A DNA stretch of 64,000 nucleotides from Prevotella sp. oral taxon 299 str. F0039. Its GTDB lineage: Bacteria > Bacteroidota > Bacteroidia > Bacteroidales > Bacteroidaceae. The DNA lies in NCBI RefSeq assembly GCF_000163055.2, contig NC_022111.1, forward strand, positions 1,550,001 to 1,614,000. The letters are read 5' to 3'. Made by a program: the position numbers and the translations under genes. The notes below the pieces were generated by a model that did not search any database, was not told the DNA's origin, and saw nothing but the letters and a program-made list of their open reading frames with translations. Of the stretch, positions 37,828 to 45,837 are shown piece after piece. Within the stretch, counting starts at the first letter, position 1. Every line of letters starts with the position of its first letter.

Positions 37828-39459
37828 ATGGAAATACATAATAGAAGTCTTTGGATAAAACGTTTCACTATTGTTTTGCTCAGTTTAAGCATTGTTTCGG
37901 TGTTGTTTGGGCAAAATCTTATGCCCTCAGGGTCGCCTCTTTACAAGCTTCCTTATAAGAATACCTATGTTATGGAGACGCTTGTAGCAGAGAATTCTTA
38001 TCGAACACAGAAACCCCAAACAACTCTTCCTGGTACTTTCGAACAAGCAAAAAAAATGCTTCCACAGCCTTATTGGGAAAATCATAACGACGAAATTGCG
38101 ATGTATTGGCATGCTTGGAAGTTGGCTTTGAGCAATATTTGTCACCCAAAAGAGAACTCAGGATTTGTAAATAGCTACATTGCACCTGCTTATAACGGTA
38201 ATATTTTTATGTGGGACGATGCTTTTATCACAATGTTCTGCCGTTATGGACAACGCTTTTTCCCTTTTCAAGCAACACTAAATAATTTTTATGCAAAGCA
38301 ACATCCAGATGGATTTATTTGCAGAGAAATAAGAGCTGATGGCTCAGATTGCTTTAGTCGCTATGATCCAACAAGCACAGGACCTAATATTTTGCCTTGG
38401 TCTGAGTGGCTATACTTCACTCAATATGGCGATGAAGCACGCTTAAATAAAGTCTTTCCCGTTCTTGCAGCTTACTATAAGTGGCTCAAATTGAACCGAA
38501 CTTGGCGCAATGGAACCTATTGGAGCAGTGGTTGGGGAACAGGAATGGACAACATGCCACGTGTGAAAGACCCCTATAACACCATTTATAGCAATGGACA
38601 TATGGTGTGGTTAGATGCTTGTTTACAACAGATAATGGTGGCAAACATCTTATTGAAGATGGGATTCTATCTCGAAAGATGGCAAGAAATAGAGACATTC
38701 GAAGACGATATAAAGCAACTTTCTGCCTATATTGAACGCAATATGTGGAACAAAGATTTGCAATTCCTATGCGATCAGTATGCAGACGACAGCTTAAGCA
38801 ATGTAAAAGGAATCTATGCCTATTGGGCTTTGCATACAGATGTACTCTCAAAAGAGCGTCTTGACCAGCTTGTTGCTCACTTAAATGACACAACATCTTT
38901 CAATCGACCTCATAGAACACCATCTCTTGCAGCATCAAACCCAAAGTATAAGGCGAATGGAAGATACTGGTTAGGAGGTGTTTGGCCTGGAACTAACTAT
39001 ATGTTGATATCGGGTTTAACTCAAAAAGGATATCGACAACTAGCCTTTGATATTGCAATGAACCACTATAATAACGTCTTTAAGGTGTATAAAGATACTG
39101 GAACCTTTTGGGAATACTATGCTCCTGAAGACGCAAAGCCTGGCTTTATGGCTCGAAAAGATTTTGTTGGTTGGACTGGTTTACCTCCTATTTCTGTTTT
39201 AATAGAATATATTTTTGGTATAAGAGCTAATCTTCAACAGCATGAAGTTACTCTTGATGTAACCTTGACAGATGCTTATGGTATCAAAAAATATCCCTTT
39301 GGCGAAAATGGAAGTATCGATATTAAAGTTGAAAAACGTAATGATAAAAGTGTGAAACCTAAAGTAACAATTACTACAAATGAGCCGTTCAAACTTTTAT
39401 TATTATGGGGAAACAATAAAAAAGAATTTGAGGTAAGAAAAGGAACTATAACTATTTAA
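37828..39459 (+). CDS. GH63/trehalase-like glycoside hydrolase (PUL 2)
   Basis: The 543-residue protein has a signal-anchor N-terminus (RFTIVLLSLSIVSVLFG) and an (alpha/alpha)6-barrel of the kind shared by GH37 trehalases and GH63 alpha-glucosidases. Visible blocks are IFMWDDAFITMFCRYG, SGWGTGMDNMPRVKDP with the candidate acid Asp, RYWLGGVWPGTNYM and FWEYYAPEDAKPG...FVGWTGLPPISVLIEYIFGI. GH63 members cut alpha-glucosidic bonds of mannosyl-oligosaccharides or related sugars. The exact substrate, and whether it is GH37, GH63 or a neighbouring family, cannot be settled by eye. It is 9 bp from the ROK gene. Confidence 0.78.
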   Translation: MEIHNRSLWIKRFTIVLLSLSIVSVLFGQNLMPSGSPLYKLPYKNTYVMETLVAENSYRTQKPQTTLPGTFEQAKKMLPQPYWENHNDEIAMYWHAWKLALSNICHPKENSGFVNSYIAPAYNGNIFMWDDAFITMFCRYGQRFFPFQATLNNFYAKQHPDGFICREIRADGSDCFSRYDPTSTGPNILPWSEWLYFTQYGDEARLNKVFPVLAAYYKWLKLNRTWRNGTYWSSGWGTGMDNMPRVKDPYNTIYSNGHMVWLDACLQQIMVANILLKMGFYLERWQEIETFEDDIKQLSAYIERNMWNKDLQFLCDQYADDSLSNVKGIYAYWALHTDVLSKERLDQLVAHLNDTTSFNRPHRTPSLAASNPKYKANGRYWLGGVWPGTNYMLISGLTQKGYRQLAFDIAMNHYNNVFKVYKDTGTFWEYYAPEDAKPGFMARKDFVGWTGLPPISVLIEYIFGIRANLQQHEVTLDVTLTDAYGIKKYPFGENGSIDIKVEKRNDKSVKPKVTITTNEPFKLLLLWGNNKKEFEVRKGTITI

Positions 39460-39468
39460 ACGTAAATT

Positions 39469-40299
39469 ATGCAAACATCTATCTCAATAGACCTTGGAGG
39501 AACTAATATTAGAGTGGCTAAGGTCTGTAATAATGAAATAGTAAGTATCAAAAAAGAAGCTTGTAACGCACAGGGAACTGAACAAGAGGTTCTTCAACAA
39601 ATCCGACTAATGATTGATGAACTTATCGATTCTAATGTACAAACAATAGGATTTGGAATTCCTTCGATTGTTGATACAGAGAAAGGAATAGCCTATAACC
39701 TCGTAAATATACCCTCATGGTTAGAAGTACACATTCGTACTTACTTTGAAAATTTATATCATTTACCAATAAAAGTAGATAATGATGTTAATTGTTTTGT
39801 TCTTGGCGAACAGCGTTTTGGTTGTTTAAAAGACTTCAAAGATGTGGTAGGAATTACTCTTGGAACTGGAGTTGGTGCTGGAATCATCATAAATGGAGAA
39901 TTATATAGAGGTTTAAAAACTGGTGCAGGTGAAATAGGTTGCCTCCCATATCTTGATGATTGCTATGAAACTTATTGTAGTAGTGGTTTCTTTTCAAAGC
40001 ATAATACTACGGGAGAGCAACTTTTTCAAGACGCTATAAATAGTGATGCAACAGCCAAACAATTATGGAAAGAATTTGGATATCATCTTGGAAAACTTCT
40101 ACAAGTGGTGTATTATACCTATGCGCCGCAAGCAATTGTTATTGGAGGAGGGCTTTCTCAAGCATCAGAATTCTTTTATGAAGCAATGAGAAAGTCGCTT
40201 CACGAGGGCTTTATTTATCCAAATGAATTGAACGACTCTACCATTCGTTTCTCAACGCTAGCTAATAGTAATTTATTAGGTGCGTCATGTCTTCCTTAA
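39469..40299 (+). CDS. ROK-family sugar kinase (PUL 2)
   Basis: The 276-residue cytoplasmic protein phosphorylates a hexose such as glucose. The ATP site reads SIDLGGTNIRVAKV, the catalytic Asp lies in KVDNDVNCFVLGE, and GITLGTGVGAGIIINGELYRG is the phosphate-binding stretch. The usual ROK zinc cluster (CxCGxxGCxE) is missing: the corresponding region reads GAGEIGCLPYLDDCYETYCSSGFF, with cysteines but not the canonical spacing. No DNA-binding domain is present, so it is a kinase rather than a NagC-type repressor. The phosphorylated sugar probably derives from the GH63-like enzyme next to it. Confidence 0.88.
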   Translation: MQTSISIDLGGTNIRVAKVCNNEIVSIKKEACNAQGTEQEVLQQIRLMIDELIDSNVQTIGFGIPSIVDTEKGIAYNLVNIPSWLEVHIRTYFENLYHLPIKVDNDVNCFVLGEQRFGCLKDFKDVVGITLGTGVGAGIIINGELYRGLKTGAGEIGCLPYLDDCYETYCSSGFFSKHNTTGEQLFQDAINSDATAKQLWKEFGYHLGKLLQVVYYTYAPQAIVIGGGLSQASEFFYEAMRKSLHEGFIYPNELNDSTIRFSTLANSNLLGASCLP

Positions 40300-40378
40300 C
40301 ATAATATTGTTTGAAACAAAATACAGCTAAAAAAGCAATAATAAAAAGAATATTAACATTATAATCTATAGACATACA

Positions 40379-41854
40379 ATGACAATGAACAATAAATCAT
40401 TACTTATACTTGTCTTTTTTGTTCTTCAAGTGATGAACAGTTGGGCTCAAAAAACTTTTGCATTTCACAATAATAGATTTCGAATTGCCCAGTTTACAGA
40501 TTTGCATTGGGACCCACAATCTGCCAAGTGTGATTCAACCCGCAACACAATGCTTAAAATATTACAACGAGAAAAACCTGATATTGCAATACTAACAGGA
40601 GACGTTGTCACAGAGAAACCATATGAAAAGGGTTGGAAACAAATCATCGAAATATTTGAAACAGCTCACATTCCTTTTGTTGTTACAATGGGAAATCATG
40701 ATGCAGAGCATTTCTCAAGAGATGAGATATATCATATTTTGTTTACTTCTAAACTCTATTCTGGTATCCCTTCTCCTGAAGATATAAGTGGAAATGGTAA
40801 TTGTGCTTTGCCTATATATGCTAGTAATACTGCAAATGCAAGACCTAAAGCAGTTCTTTATTGTATAGATTCTAATGATTATCAGCCAGATAAGGATCTT
40901 GGAGAGTATGATTGGATACATTTCAATCAAATAGAATGGTATCGTCGCACATCAGAGGCTTTCACTTTGAAAAACAACAATCGTCCTCTTCCTTCACTAA
41001 TGTTTTTTCATATTCCTTTAGTAGAATATCACAATGTCCTAGAAAGAGGTGATTATCAAGGTAAATATGAAGATGATGGCATTTGGTCGGCACGTATCAA
41101 TAGTGGAATGTTCGGTAGTTTGGTAGATAAAAAAGATGTTATAGGTGTTTTTGCAGGCCACGATCATCAAAATGATCTTATAGGATTAGAGCGTAAAATT
41201 GCCTTAGGCTATGGTAGAGTAAGTGGTTACGATGCTTATGGAGCATTAAAACCAGGTGCAAGAATAATTGAGTTGTATGAAGACTTGTTTAAGTTTGATA
41301 CATGGATAGCCACCAACGATGGTAATAGTGATTATTTCTATTACCCATCTGGTTTATCTTCAAAAGATGAAGAACAATTAACTCTTATGCCTGCTCTTTC
41401 TGTTCAGCCTAAACAAAATGGTATTTCTTATCGTTATTACGAAGGAAATATGAGGCAAACTGCTGATATTTTGAAAGCAACGTTAAAGCAACAAGGTGTT
41501 ATGCCTAACTTTACTATCAATGAAGATGGCTCAAAAGACCATTTTGGCTATATCTATTCTGCTTATATAAAGGTGCCAGAAAGTGGGGTTTATCGTTTCT
41601 ATACTTATTCAGATGATGGCTCAAGACTATTTATAGACGGCGTAGAAATCGTAAATAACGATGGTGGTCATAGTGCGAGACGTGCCGAAGGTAAAGCGAA
41701 TTTGGCAGTAGGTTTCCACAAGTTAGAACTTCATTATTTTGAAAATTATATGGGACAAGCTCTTGAAGTTGGCTTTTCTACAAAAGATATAACCGAAAGA
41801 ACCATAGCTCCATCAATGCTTTGGATAGATGGAGAAGTGAAAAAGAAAAAGTGA
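40379..41854 (+). CDS. Secreted metallophosphoesterase with C-terminal PA14 domain (PUL 2)
   Basis: The 491-residue protein starts with a signal peptide (LQVMNSWAQK) and a calcineurin-like phosphoesterase domain with FTDLHWD, LTGDVVTEKP, MGNHDAE and VFAGHDHQND, all standard metal-binding blocks. From about residue 365 to 485 there is a PA14 domain (VYRFYTYSDDGSRLFIDG, AVGFHKLELHYFEN), a beta-sandwich that often binds carbohydrate. The combination suggests phosphate removal from a polysaccharide or glycoconjugate held by the PA14 module. It is the last gene of the same-strand run; a possible structured RNA with terminator follows. Two ATGs (40379, 40385) are possible starts. Confidence 0.9.
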   Translation: MTMNNKSLLILVFFVLQVMNSWAQKTFAFHNNRFRIAQFTDLHWDPQSAKCDSTRNTMLKILQREKPDIAILTGDVVTEKPYEKGWKQIIEIFETAHIPFVVTMGNHDAEHFSRDEIYHILFTSKLYSGIPSPEDISGNGNCALPIYASNTANARPKAVLYCIDSNDYQPDKDLGEYDWIHFNQIEWYRRTSEAFTLKNNNRPLPSLMFFHIPLVEYHNVLERGDYQGKYEDDGIWSARINSGMFGSLVDKKDVIGVFAGHDHQNDLIGLERKIALGYGRVSGYDAYGALKPGARIIELYEDLFKFDTWIATNDGNSDYFYYPSGLSSKDEEQLTLMPALSVQPKQNGISYRYYEGNMRQTADILKATLKQQGVMPNFTINEDGSKDHFGYIYSAYIKVPESGVYRFYTYSDDGSRLFIDGVEIVNNDGGHSARRAEGKANLAVGFHKLELHYFENYMGQALEVGFSTKDITERTIAPSMLWIDGEVKKKK

Positions 41855-41925
41855 TAAGATAAGAACCATTATTGATGTATGATATTCATGTTCAATATTG
41901 ATATTATTCTAAATCATGAAAAGGG

Positions 41926-42077
41926 GTCTCTTTAGTTTAAGTGATAAGTGAATTTGTTTAGTTTTTTATAAAGTTTTGAATAACAACGAGATGTTGTTTA
42001 AACTAAGAGTCCTTGTGAAAGGACTATTTTCTCAAGAAAAAAAAGAGACTAGAGGCTCAGCGGAGCCTCTTTTTTTT
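41926..42077 (+). ncRNA. Candidate structured RNA ending in an intrinsic terminator
   Basis: Several nested stems can be read off: an outer stem GTCTCTTT (41926-41933) with AAAGAGAC (42042-42049); AGTTTAA (41934-41940) with TTAAACT (41998-42004); AACAAC/GTTGTT around a 5-base loop (about 41982-41998); AGTCCTT/AAGGACT with a 4-base loop (42008-42025); and the terminator hairpin. The 5' arm can also pair with AAGAG at 42005-42009 instead, an alternative fold. It could be a free small RNA or the 3' UTR of PUL 2. No clear promoter box precedes it, and it was not matched to a known RNA family. Confidence 0.45.
42051..42077 (+). terminator. Intrinsic terminator of PUL 2 or the candidate RNA
   Basis: Eight-bp arms AGAGGCTC and GAGCCTCT, a 4-base loop and a T-run directly behind. 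Confidence 0.9.
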
Positions 42078-42223
42078 ATTAATAAACCAATCATTCTTGC
42101 GCTTTCTTAGAGATTATTCAAAAGAAGTTGTTTACGAAAACATGTGAAAGAAAAGGCAAGCAGTTAAGCTTTTTCTTTATTGAACTCCATAAGTTCCTTC
42201 AAAGATACATTTTTATTGTGCTA

Positions 42224-42311
42224 CAAAAGCAATCGTTTTAGCTTGCAAAAGCAGTCCTATTATTGTGTATTTACATTGCTTTTAGAACGCAATTGCATTG
42301 TTTTTATTCCT
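42224..42311. repeat. 22-bp tandem repeat element, four units (copy 5 of 7)
   Basis: Units start at 42224, 42246, 42268 and 42290. Cores read CAAAAGCAATCGTTTTAG, CAAAAGCAGTCCTATTAT, TATTTACATTGCTTTTAG and CAATTGCATTGTTTTTA. It lies between two convergent genes, so it cannot be a promoter element for either here. Confidence 0.83.
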
Positions 42312-42384
42312 CAAGTATTGTCTTCTAATTTATTAATTGCAATGTGGGTCTTTTTTTATTATTTATCATGAGAGGTTAAAAGGA

Positions 42385-42443
42385 ATAAAAGATAAGTCTG
42401 CACAAAACAGGTATTGTTCTTTTTACCCTGTTTGTGCAGACTT
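42385..42443 (-). terminator. Terminator of the T9SS-tail protein gene
   Basis: Long arms starting AAGTCTGCACAAA and ending TTTGTGCAGACTT pair over about 17-19 positions with two single-base bulges. On the minus strand a T-rich tract (TTATCTTTTATT) follows. Confidence 0.75.
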
Positions 42444-42496
42444 TAATTAAGGCTTGTTATATTATAGATTATTCAATTTCTATATGTTAAGAATAT

Positions 42497-43147
42497 TTAG
42501 TTCATTACCTTTTTGCCATTTACAATATACACACCTTTAGGCAGATTACTAAGCGAATTGGTGTTGCCCACTTTCACTCCGCTAAGATCATACACTGCAA
42601 CGGGGTAGATCATAGGATTGTTTATTGTGGTTATTGAAGTTGGAGTACCTGTGTAATTCACCGTAATAGTTTCGATAATCGTATTCTTATTTTTACCCGT
42701 AAAGGTTGCAACTTTACCTACATAGTCGAAACCAAAAGTCTCTTCAGACATTGCCATCTCTTCATCTGGATCAGGAAGGAGGTACTTATCATTTTTTAGA
42801 TCAAAGTTCCAAATACTATTTACGACAATATTTATGCGATAAATCTCAGTTCCTTCGGGGGCAGTTATAATGATGTCGTTTTTGGGATACACAACAAAGA
42901 GCCCATTTTCAATACGGTTCCAGTTGGTGTCGTTGTGTTTCTTGTTTACAATTGTAAAACCTTTCTCCTCAATCTTAAATCCATCTTCAAACTTTCCAAT
43001 GTCTGGATTGTCTCCTTTTTTTGCATTAACAAAGTTCCAAGGATTCTTTTTAAAGTTGAAAGTAACATAGCCATTTGCTTTCATTGCATTACTAATGAAA
43101 AGCATGCAAATAGAAAGTAGTGCAAATTTTGTAGATTTTAAGTGCAT
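42497..43147 (-). CDS. Secreted protein with T9SS-type C-terminal signature
   Basis: The 216-residue protein has a signal peptide (LLSICMLFISNAMKANG) and a beta-rich body without recognised enzymatic motifs. The last 40 residues read YPVAVYDLSGVKVG and LPKGVYIVNGKKVMN, which fit the conserved C-terminal pattern of many Bacteroidetes proteins exported by the type IX secretion system (YDLxGxxV ... L.KGVYIV..GKKV). This agrees with the porW and porX genes at 56-61 kb. Function of the body is unknown. It is a single gene with its own promoter and terminator and lies directly beside the plasmid-initiator fragment. Confidence 0.72.
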   Translation of the reverse strand: MHLKSTKFALLSICMLFISNAMKANGYVTFNFKKNPWNFVNAKKGDNPDIGKFEDGFKIEEKGFTIVNKKHNDTNWNRIENGLFVVYPKNDIIITAPEGTEIYRINIVVNSIWNFDLKNDKYLLPDPDEEMAMSEETFGFDYVGKVATFTGKNKNTIIETITVNYTGTPTSITTINNPMIYPVAVYDLSGVKVGNTNSLSNLPKGVYIVNGKKVMN

Positions 43148-43196
43148 AATAATTATTTGTGTTTGTTGTAAAAAGTTATTCTTGGTTTGTTTTTTG

Positions 43197-43204
43197 CAAA
43201 GGTA
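43197..43204 (-). promoter_or_regulatory. -7 promoter box for the T9SS-tail protein
   Basis: TACCTTTG on the minus strand, about 50 bp before the ATG at 43147. Confidence 0.55.
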
Positions 43205-43239
43205 CGATGTTGTGAATCGTCTTAAAATACCTAAAAATA

Positions 43240-43740
43240 ATGAATTTGTTATGCTCTATCGAGGAATTCCGTAAAATGTTCTCACTTGAAAAGAAATTTA
43301 AGGCGGTTGCTGATATAGAAAGATTTGTTCTTGAAGTAGCCCAAAAGGAACTTGACGAAAGCAGCCCTTATTCGTTCACGTGGGAAAGGCAGGAAGTTTC
43401 ATCGAGGGGGTGCAATGGAAAGAAAGTCGTTGGTTATACGTTCTATCCAAAGTTTATTCAGAAGAACAAAGACCCACAGCTTGAAAAGAAAGAACTGCAA
43501 GCAAAGGTCGGCAACATTGCAGGTGCTTATGGTATGCTTGATAGAACTGTATCTGATTATCTTCTGTACAATCTGAATATGACCAAAGAAGAGATAAACG
43601 CTAACAAAGCTTTGTTCTTGACGGCTCAACAGACATTGCCAAACCTTGTCGAACACCTTGCAGACCTAAGAGAAAGAGCTGCACGAAGTGGCAAAGGCAC
43701 TGGCTGGATTATCAATGGACTAAAGGGAAAAATAAAATAA
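43240..43740 (+). pseudogene. Truncated Rep_3/RepB-like plasmid replication initiator (copy 1)
   Basis: The frame encodes 166 residues that look like the C-terminal half of a plasmid initiator of the Rep_3 (RepB) type: SIEEFRKMFSLEKKFKAVADIERFVLEVAQKELDE resembles the second winged-helix region, followed by a charged tail with GKKVVGYTFYPKFIQKNKD. Intact initiators are usually around 300 residues or more, so the N-terminal half is missing and the ATG is probably accidental; the frame is open upstream to a TGA at about 43213. About 200 bp of its 3' end recur at 45838-46053. The family call is from pattern and not proven. Confidence 0.6.
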
Positions 43741-43776
43741 TTCTCAATATATACATTCTTATTAGTTATTTTTTTT

Positions 43777-43784
43777 TACCTTTG
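43777..43784 (+). promoter_or_regulatory. -7 promoter box for the lipoprotein and barrel gene pair
   Basis: TACCTTTG, 59 bp before the ATG at 43844 and just behind the Rep fragment, so the two cassette genes bring their own promoter. Confidence 0.55.
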
Positions 43785-43843
43785 TCTCACATAAAACAAT
43801 TATCTTTACAAATCAATTTATAATAAAAATCTATGATCATCTT

Positions 43844-45220
43844 ATGAAAGCGAAACTATTTTTAGGAGGAGCACTTTTGCTATTATTTGCATCATGCTCA
43901 ACAGATGATGTTTTACCGCCATCAGTAACTACAGAAAAGTCAGAATCTTCAAAAACAAATCTTGATGCGTTGTTTAATTCTTCCGATAAAGAAAGTCTTA
44001 AGAATGCCATTTTAGATGCTAAACAGCTTACAAGAAGTACTCCTTCCAAAGACTATGTTTCTTTACTGGATATGGTGCTAGATAATGATCCTATCTTACT
44101 CCAGTTCACAAAGGAAGAACAGGAATACATAAAGAAAAATCACCTTACATACTATGATATATTTAACTATGAAGATCTTGTTCCTAATCTCAATTTTGCA
44201 CGTCTCTTAAATTCTAGGGGTGAAATACAAGTAAAAGACTCTATCTATAAAATAACTCCTTACGGCACTTTATCCACAAGCATTAATAATAGAGAGGCAT
44301 TAGATGACGCTGTAAGCAAACTTGAAAATGGAACATTTGACGAGAAACCTACAAATGGTGTAAAATTAAAAAGCACTTATAGTACTTTAAAGGAAAACGG
44401 AACTATTGTCCCGATGACAAGAACTTCAATAGAGAATATTCCTTATAGTAATTTCCCATCTTATACTAGCGATAGTCATACTTTTGTTGGAAAAATATTA
44501 GGAAGAGTTTTTGGGGATCGTTCCGTTAAACATCATGATTTCATGAAAGGATATCGAATAAAAGGCTCTTTATATGATTATGATTACGGAGTTTATTCCG
44601 AAGTAGGAGCTTTTGTAGCCTCTAGAAAAAAACGTGGTGGTTTTTTTAGAAAATTGAATGGTTGGAAAGGAACAAACGCAGAAGAACTGTCCATTACATA
44701 TAGAGGAGTTGTCTTAGAATTAGATTTGAAAATACCTAAATTAGACTTCCCTAAGGCTCCAACGGTTGTCAGTGAATATTCTACATTGGATATTCCTGGA
44801 TTAGATAAGCCTGTACCTTGTATTGATATTTGGGGTATGGAAATAACTGATCAGCAGATAATGAAATTCGGAGGACAAGGACTGAAAGAAGGATTAAAAA
44901 AAATAAATGACATGGTCAATAAGAATGTTAACCCTAATGCAAGAGCAGTCCGGTTCTTAACTCCTGATAAAGTTTATATTGTCATTTTAGATAAGCAAAT
45001 TAACGAGTATAATGTAGATCAAGTACGTAAAGTATTTAACTCTCAAGTAAAATTCTATTTATCTAATAAAATGATAAGTAATCCATTTTCATTTCAAGCA
45101 CTTTATAACTTTATGTCAAATGTTAGAAATCTTCCTGTTAAGCGAATGAAAGCTGGTCAAGTTATCCTGGCAGGAAAGATAAATGGAACTTGGGGTGGTA
45201 TGAGAATTTCTAAAAAATAA
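43844..45220 (+). CDS. Hypothetical lipoprotein in the rep-flanked cassette
   Basis: The 458-residue protein has a lipoprotein signal, MKAKLFLGGALLLLFASC, with Cys18. The first 100 residues are Ser/Thr/Asp rich and helical; the middle has aromatic, basic stretches (HHDFMKGYRIKGSLYDYDYG, ASRKKRGGFFRKLNGWKG); the C-terminal part has YIVILDKQINEYNVDQVRKVF. I do not recognise the family and see no catalytic motif. It is followed 6 bp later by an outer-membrane-barrel gene, so the two may form a surface complex. It lies between two plasmid-initiator fragments, a sign of horizontal transfer. Confidence 0.72.
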   Translation: MKAKLFLGGALLLLFASCSTDDVLPPSVTTEKSESSKTNLDALFNSSDKESLKNAILDAKQLTRSTPSKDYVSLLDMVLDNDPILLQFTKEEQEYIKKNHLTYYDIFNYEDLVPNLNFARLLNSRGEIQVKDSIYKITPYGTLSTSINNREALDDAVSKLENGTFDEKPTNGVKLKSTYSTLKENGTIVPMTRTSIENIPYSNFPSYTSDSHTFVGKILGRVFGDRSVKHHDFMKGYRIKGSLYDYDYGVYSEVGAFVASRKKRGGFFRKLNGWKGTNAEELSITYRGVVLELDLKIPKLDFPKAPTVVSEYSTLDIPGLDKPVPCIDIWGMEITDQQIMKFGGQGLKEGLKKINDMVNKNVNPNARAVRFLTPDKVYIVILDKQINEYNVDQVRKVFNSQVKFYLSNKMISNPFSFQALYNFMSNVRNLPVKRMKAGQVILAGKINGTWGGMRISKK

Positions 45221-45226
45221 TATAGT

Positions 45227-45742
45227 ATGAAAAAACTTTTTGCAACATTTTTACTGCTTACGATTTCTAGTCTAGCATTTGCTCAAAAAAAGACTGTTCA
45301 GGTAGAAGCTGGTATTACTTATCCGATTGGATTGAAAAAAAACGGTAACAAAGAAAATCATATAGGCTTTTATGCTAATGGCATATATAATTTTACTAAC
45401 AGTCCATTGAGTGCCAAACTTAGATTAAGTTATGACAGCTATACAGTGGTAATGAACGAATATTCTAATTCTCCTTTCAATGGAAGATCATTAGTTATTC
45501 TGCCATCTGTTAACTATAACTTTCCGACATCATCAAAGGTAGAGTTCTATGCAGGTGTAGGTGCAGGAGTCTCTATTGATAATATGGATCGCGGTGTGTT
45601 TAATAATGGAAAAAAATGCCATGCTGTATGTGCTCCTCAATTAGGAGTAAATATCATAAACCATATAAATATTTCTGCTCAATATAACATTACTCAGAAA
45701 GATTTTTCTAGGTTGATGTTAGGTATTGGATATATTTTTTAA
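45227..45742 (+). CDS. Small outer-membrane beta-barrel protein in the cassette
   Basis: The 171-residue protein has a signal peptide (LLTISSLAFAQK) and alternating polar/hydrophobic strands typical of an eight-stranded barrel (VEAGITYPIGLKK, GFYANGIYNFTN, LVILPSVNYNFP, VEFYAGVGAGVSI, ISAQYNITQKD). It ends in the aromatic GIGYIF, the usual barrel-insertion signature. The exact family cannot be given. It starts 6 bp after the lipoprotein stop codon and has a terminator behind it, so the two genes form a closed transcription unit. Confidence 0.78.
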   Translation: MKKLFATFLLLTISSLAFAQKKTVQVEAGITYPIGLKKNGNKENHIGFYANGIYNFTNSPLSAKLRLSYDSYTVVMNEYSNSPFNGRSLVILPSVNYNFPTSSKVEFYAGVGAGVSIDNMDRGVFNNGKKCHAVCAPQLGVNIINHINISAQYNITQKDFSRLMLGIGYIF

Positions 45743-45762
45743 GGGTCCATCTATAAATACAT

Positions 45763-45803
45763 AATAAGAGGGAGTGTTTTTTCAAACACTCTCCTTATTC
45801 TTT
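45763..45803 (+). terminator. Terminator of the cassette operon
   Basis: Arms AATAAGAGGGAGTGTTT and AAACACTCTCCTTATT pair with one bulged base, followed by CTTTCCC. The T-run is short but the stem is strong. Confidence 0.75.
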
Positions 45804-45837
45804 CCCAAACCTTTCTTCCCAAATCGGTCATTAGTCC

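Larger units (their letters stand above)
41855..42496. other. Intergenic region between PUL 2 and the T9SS-tail protein gene
   Basis: It contains the candidate structured RNA (41926-42077) with its terminator, a 22-bp repeat element (42224-42311) and the minus-strand terminator of the next gene (42385-42443). An open frame running through the repeat element was not accepted as a gene. Confidence 0.65.

Noticed and set aside
41926..42077. Calling the structured region a 6S RNA or a named riboswitch
   Set aside because: The long single hairpin with a central bubble expected for 6S is not clear and no known aptamer motif was recognised by eye.
42180..42371. A 63-residue frame on the plus strand
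   Set aside because: It crosses the whole repeat element at 42224-42311, whose period of 22 is incompatible with coding periodicity.
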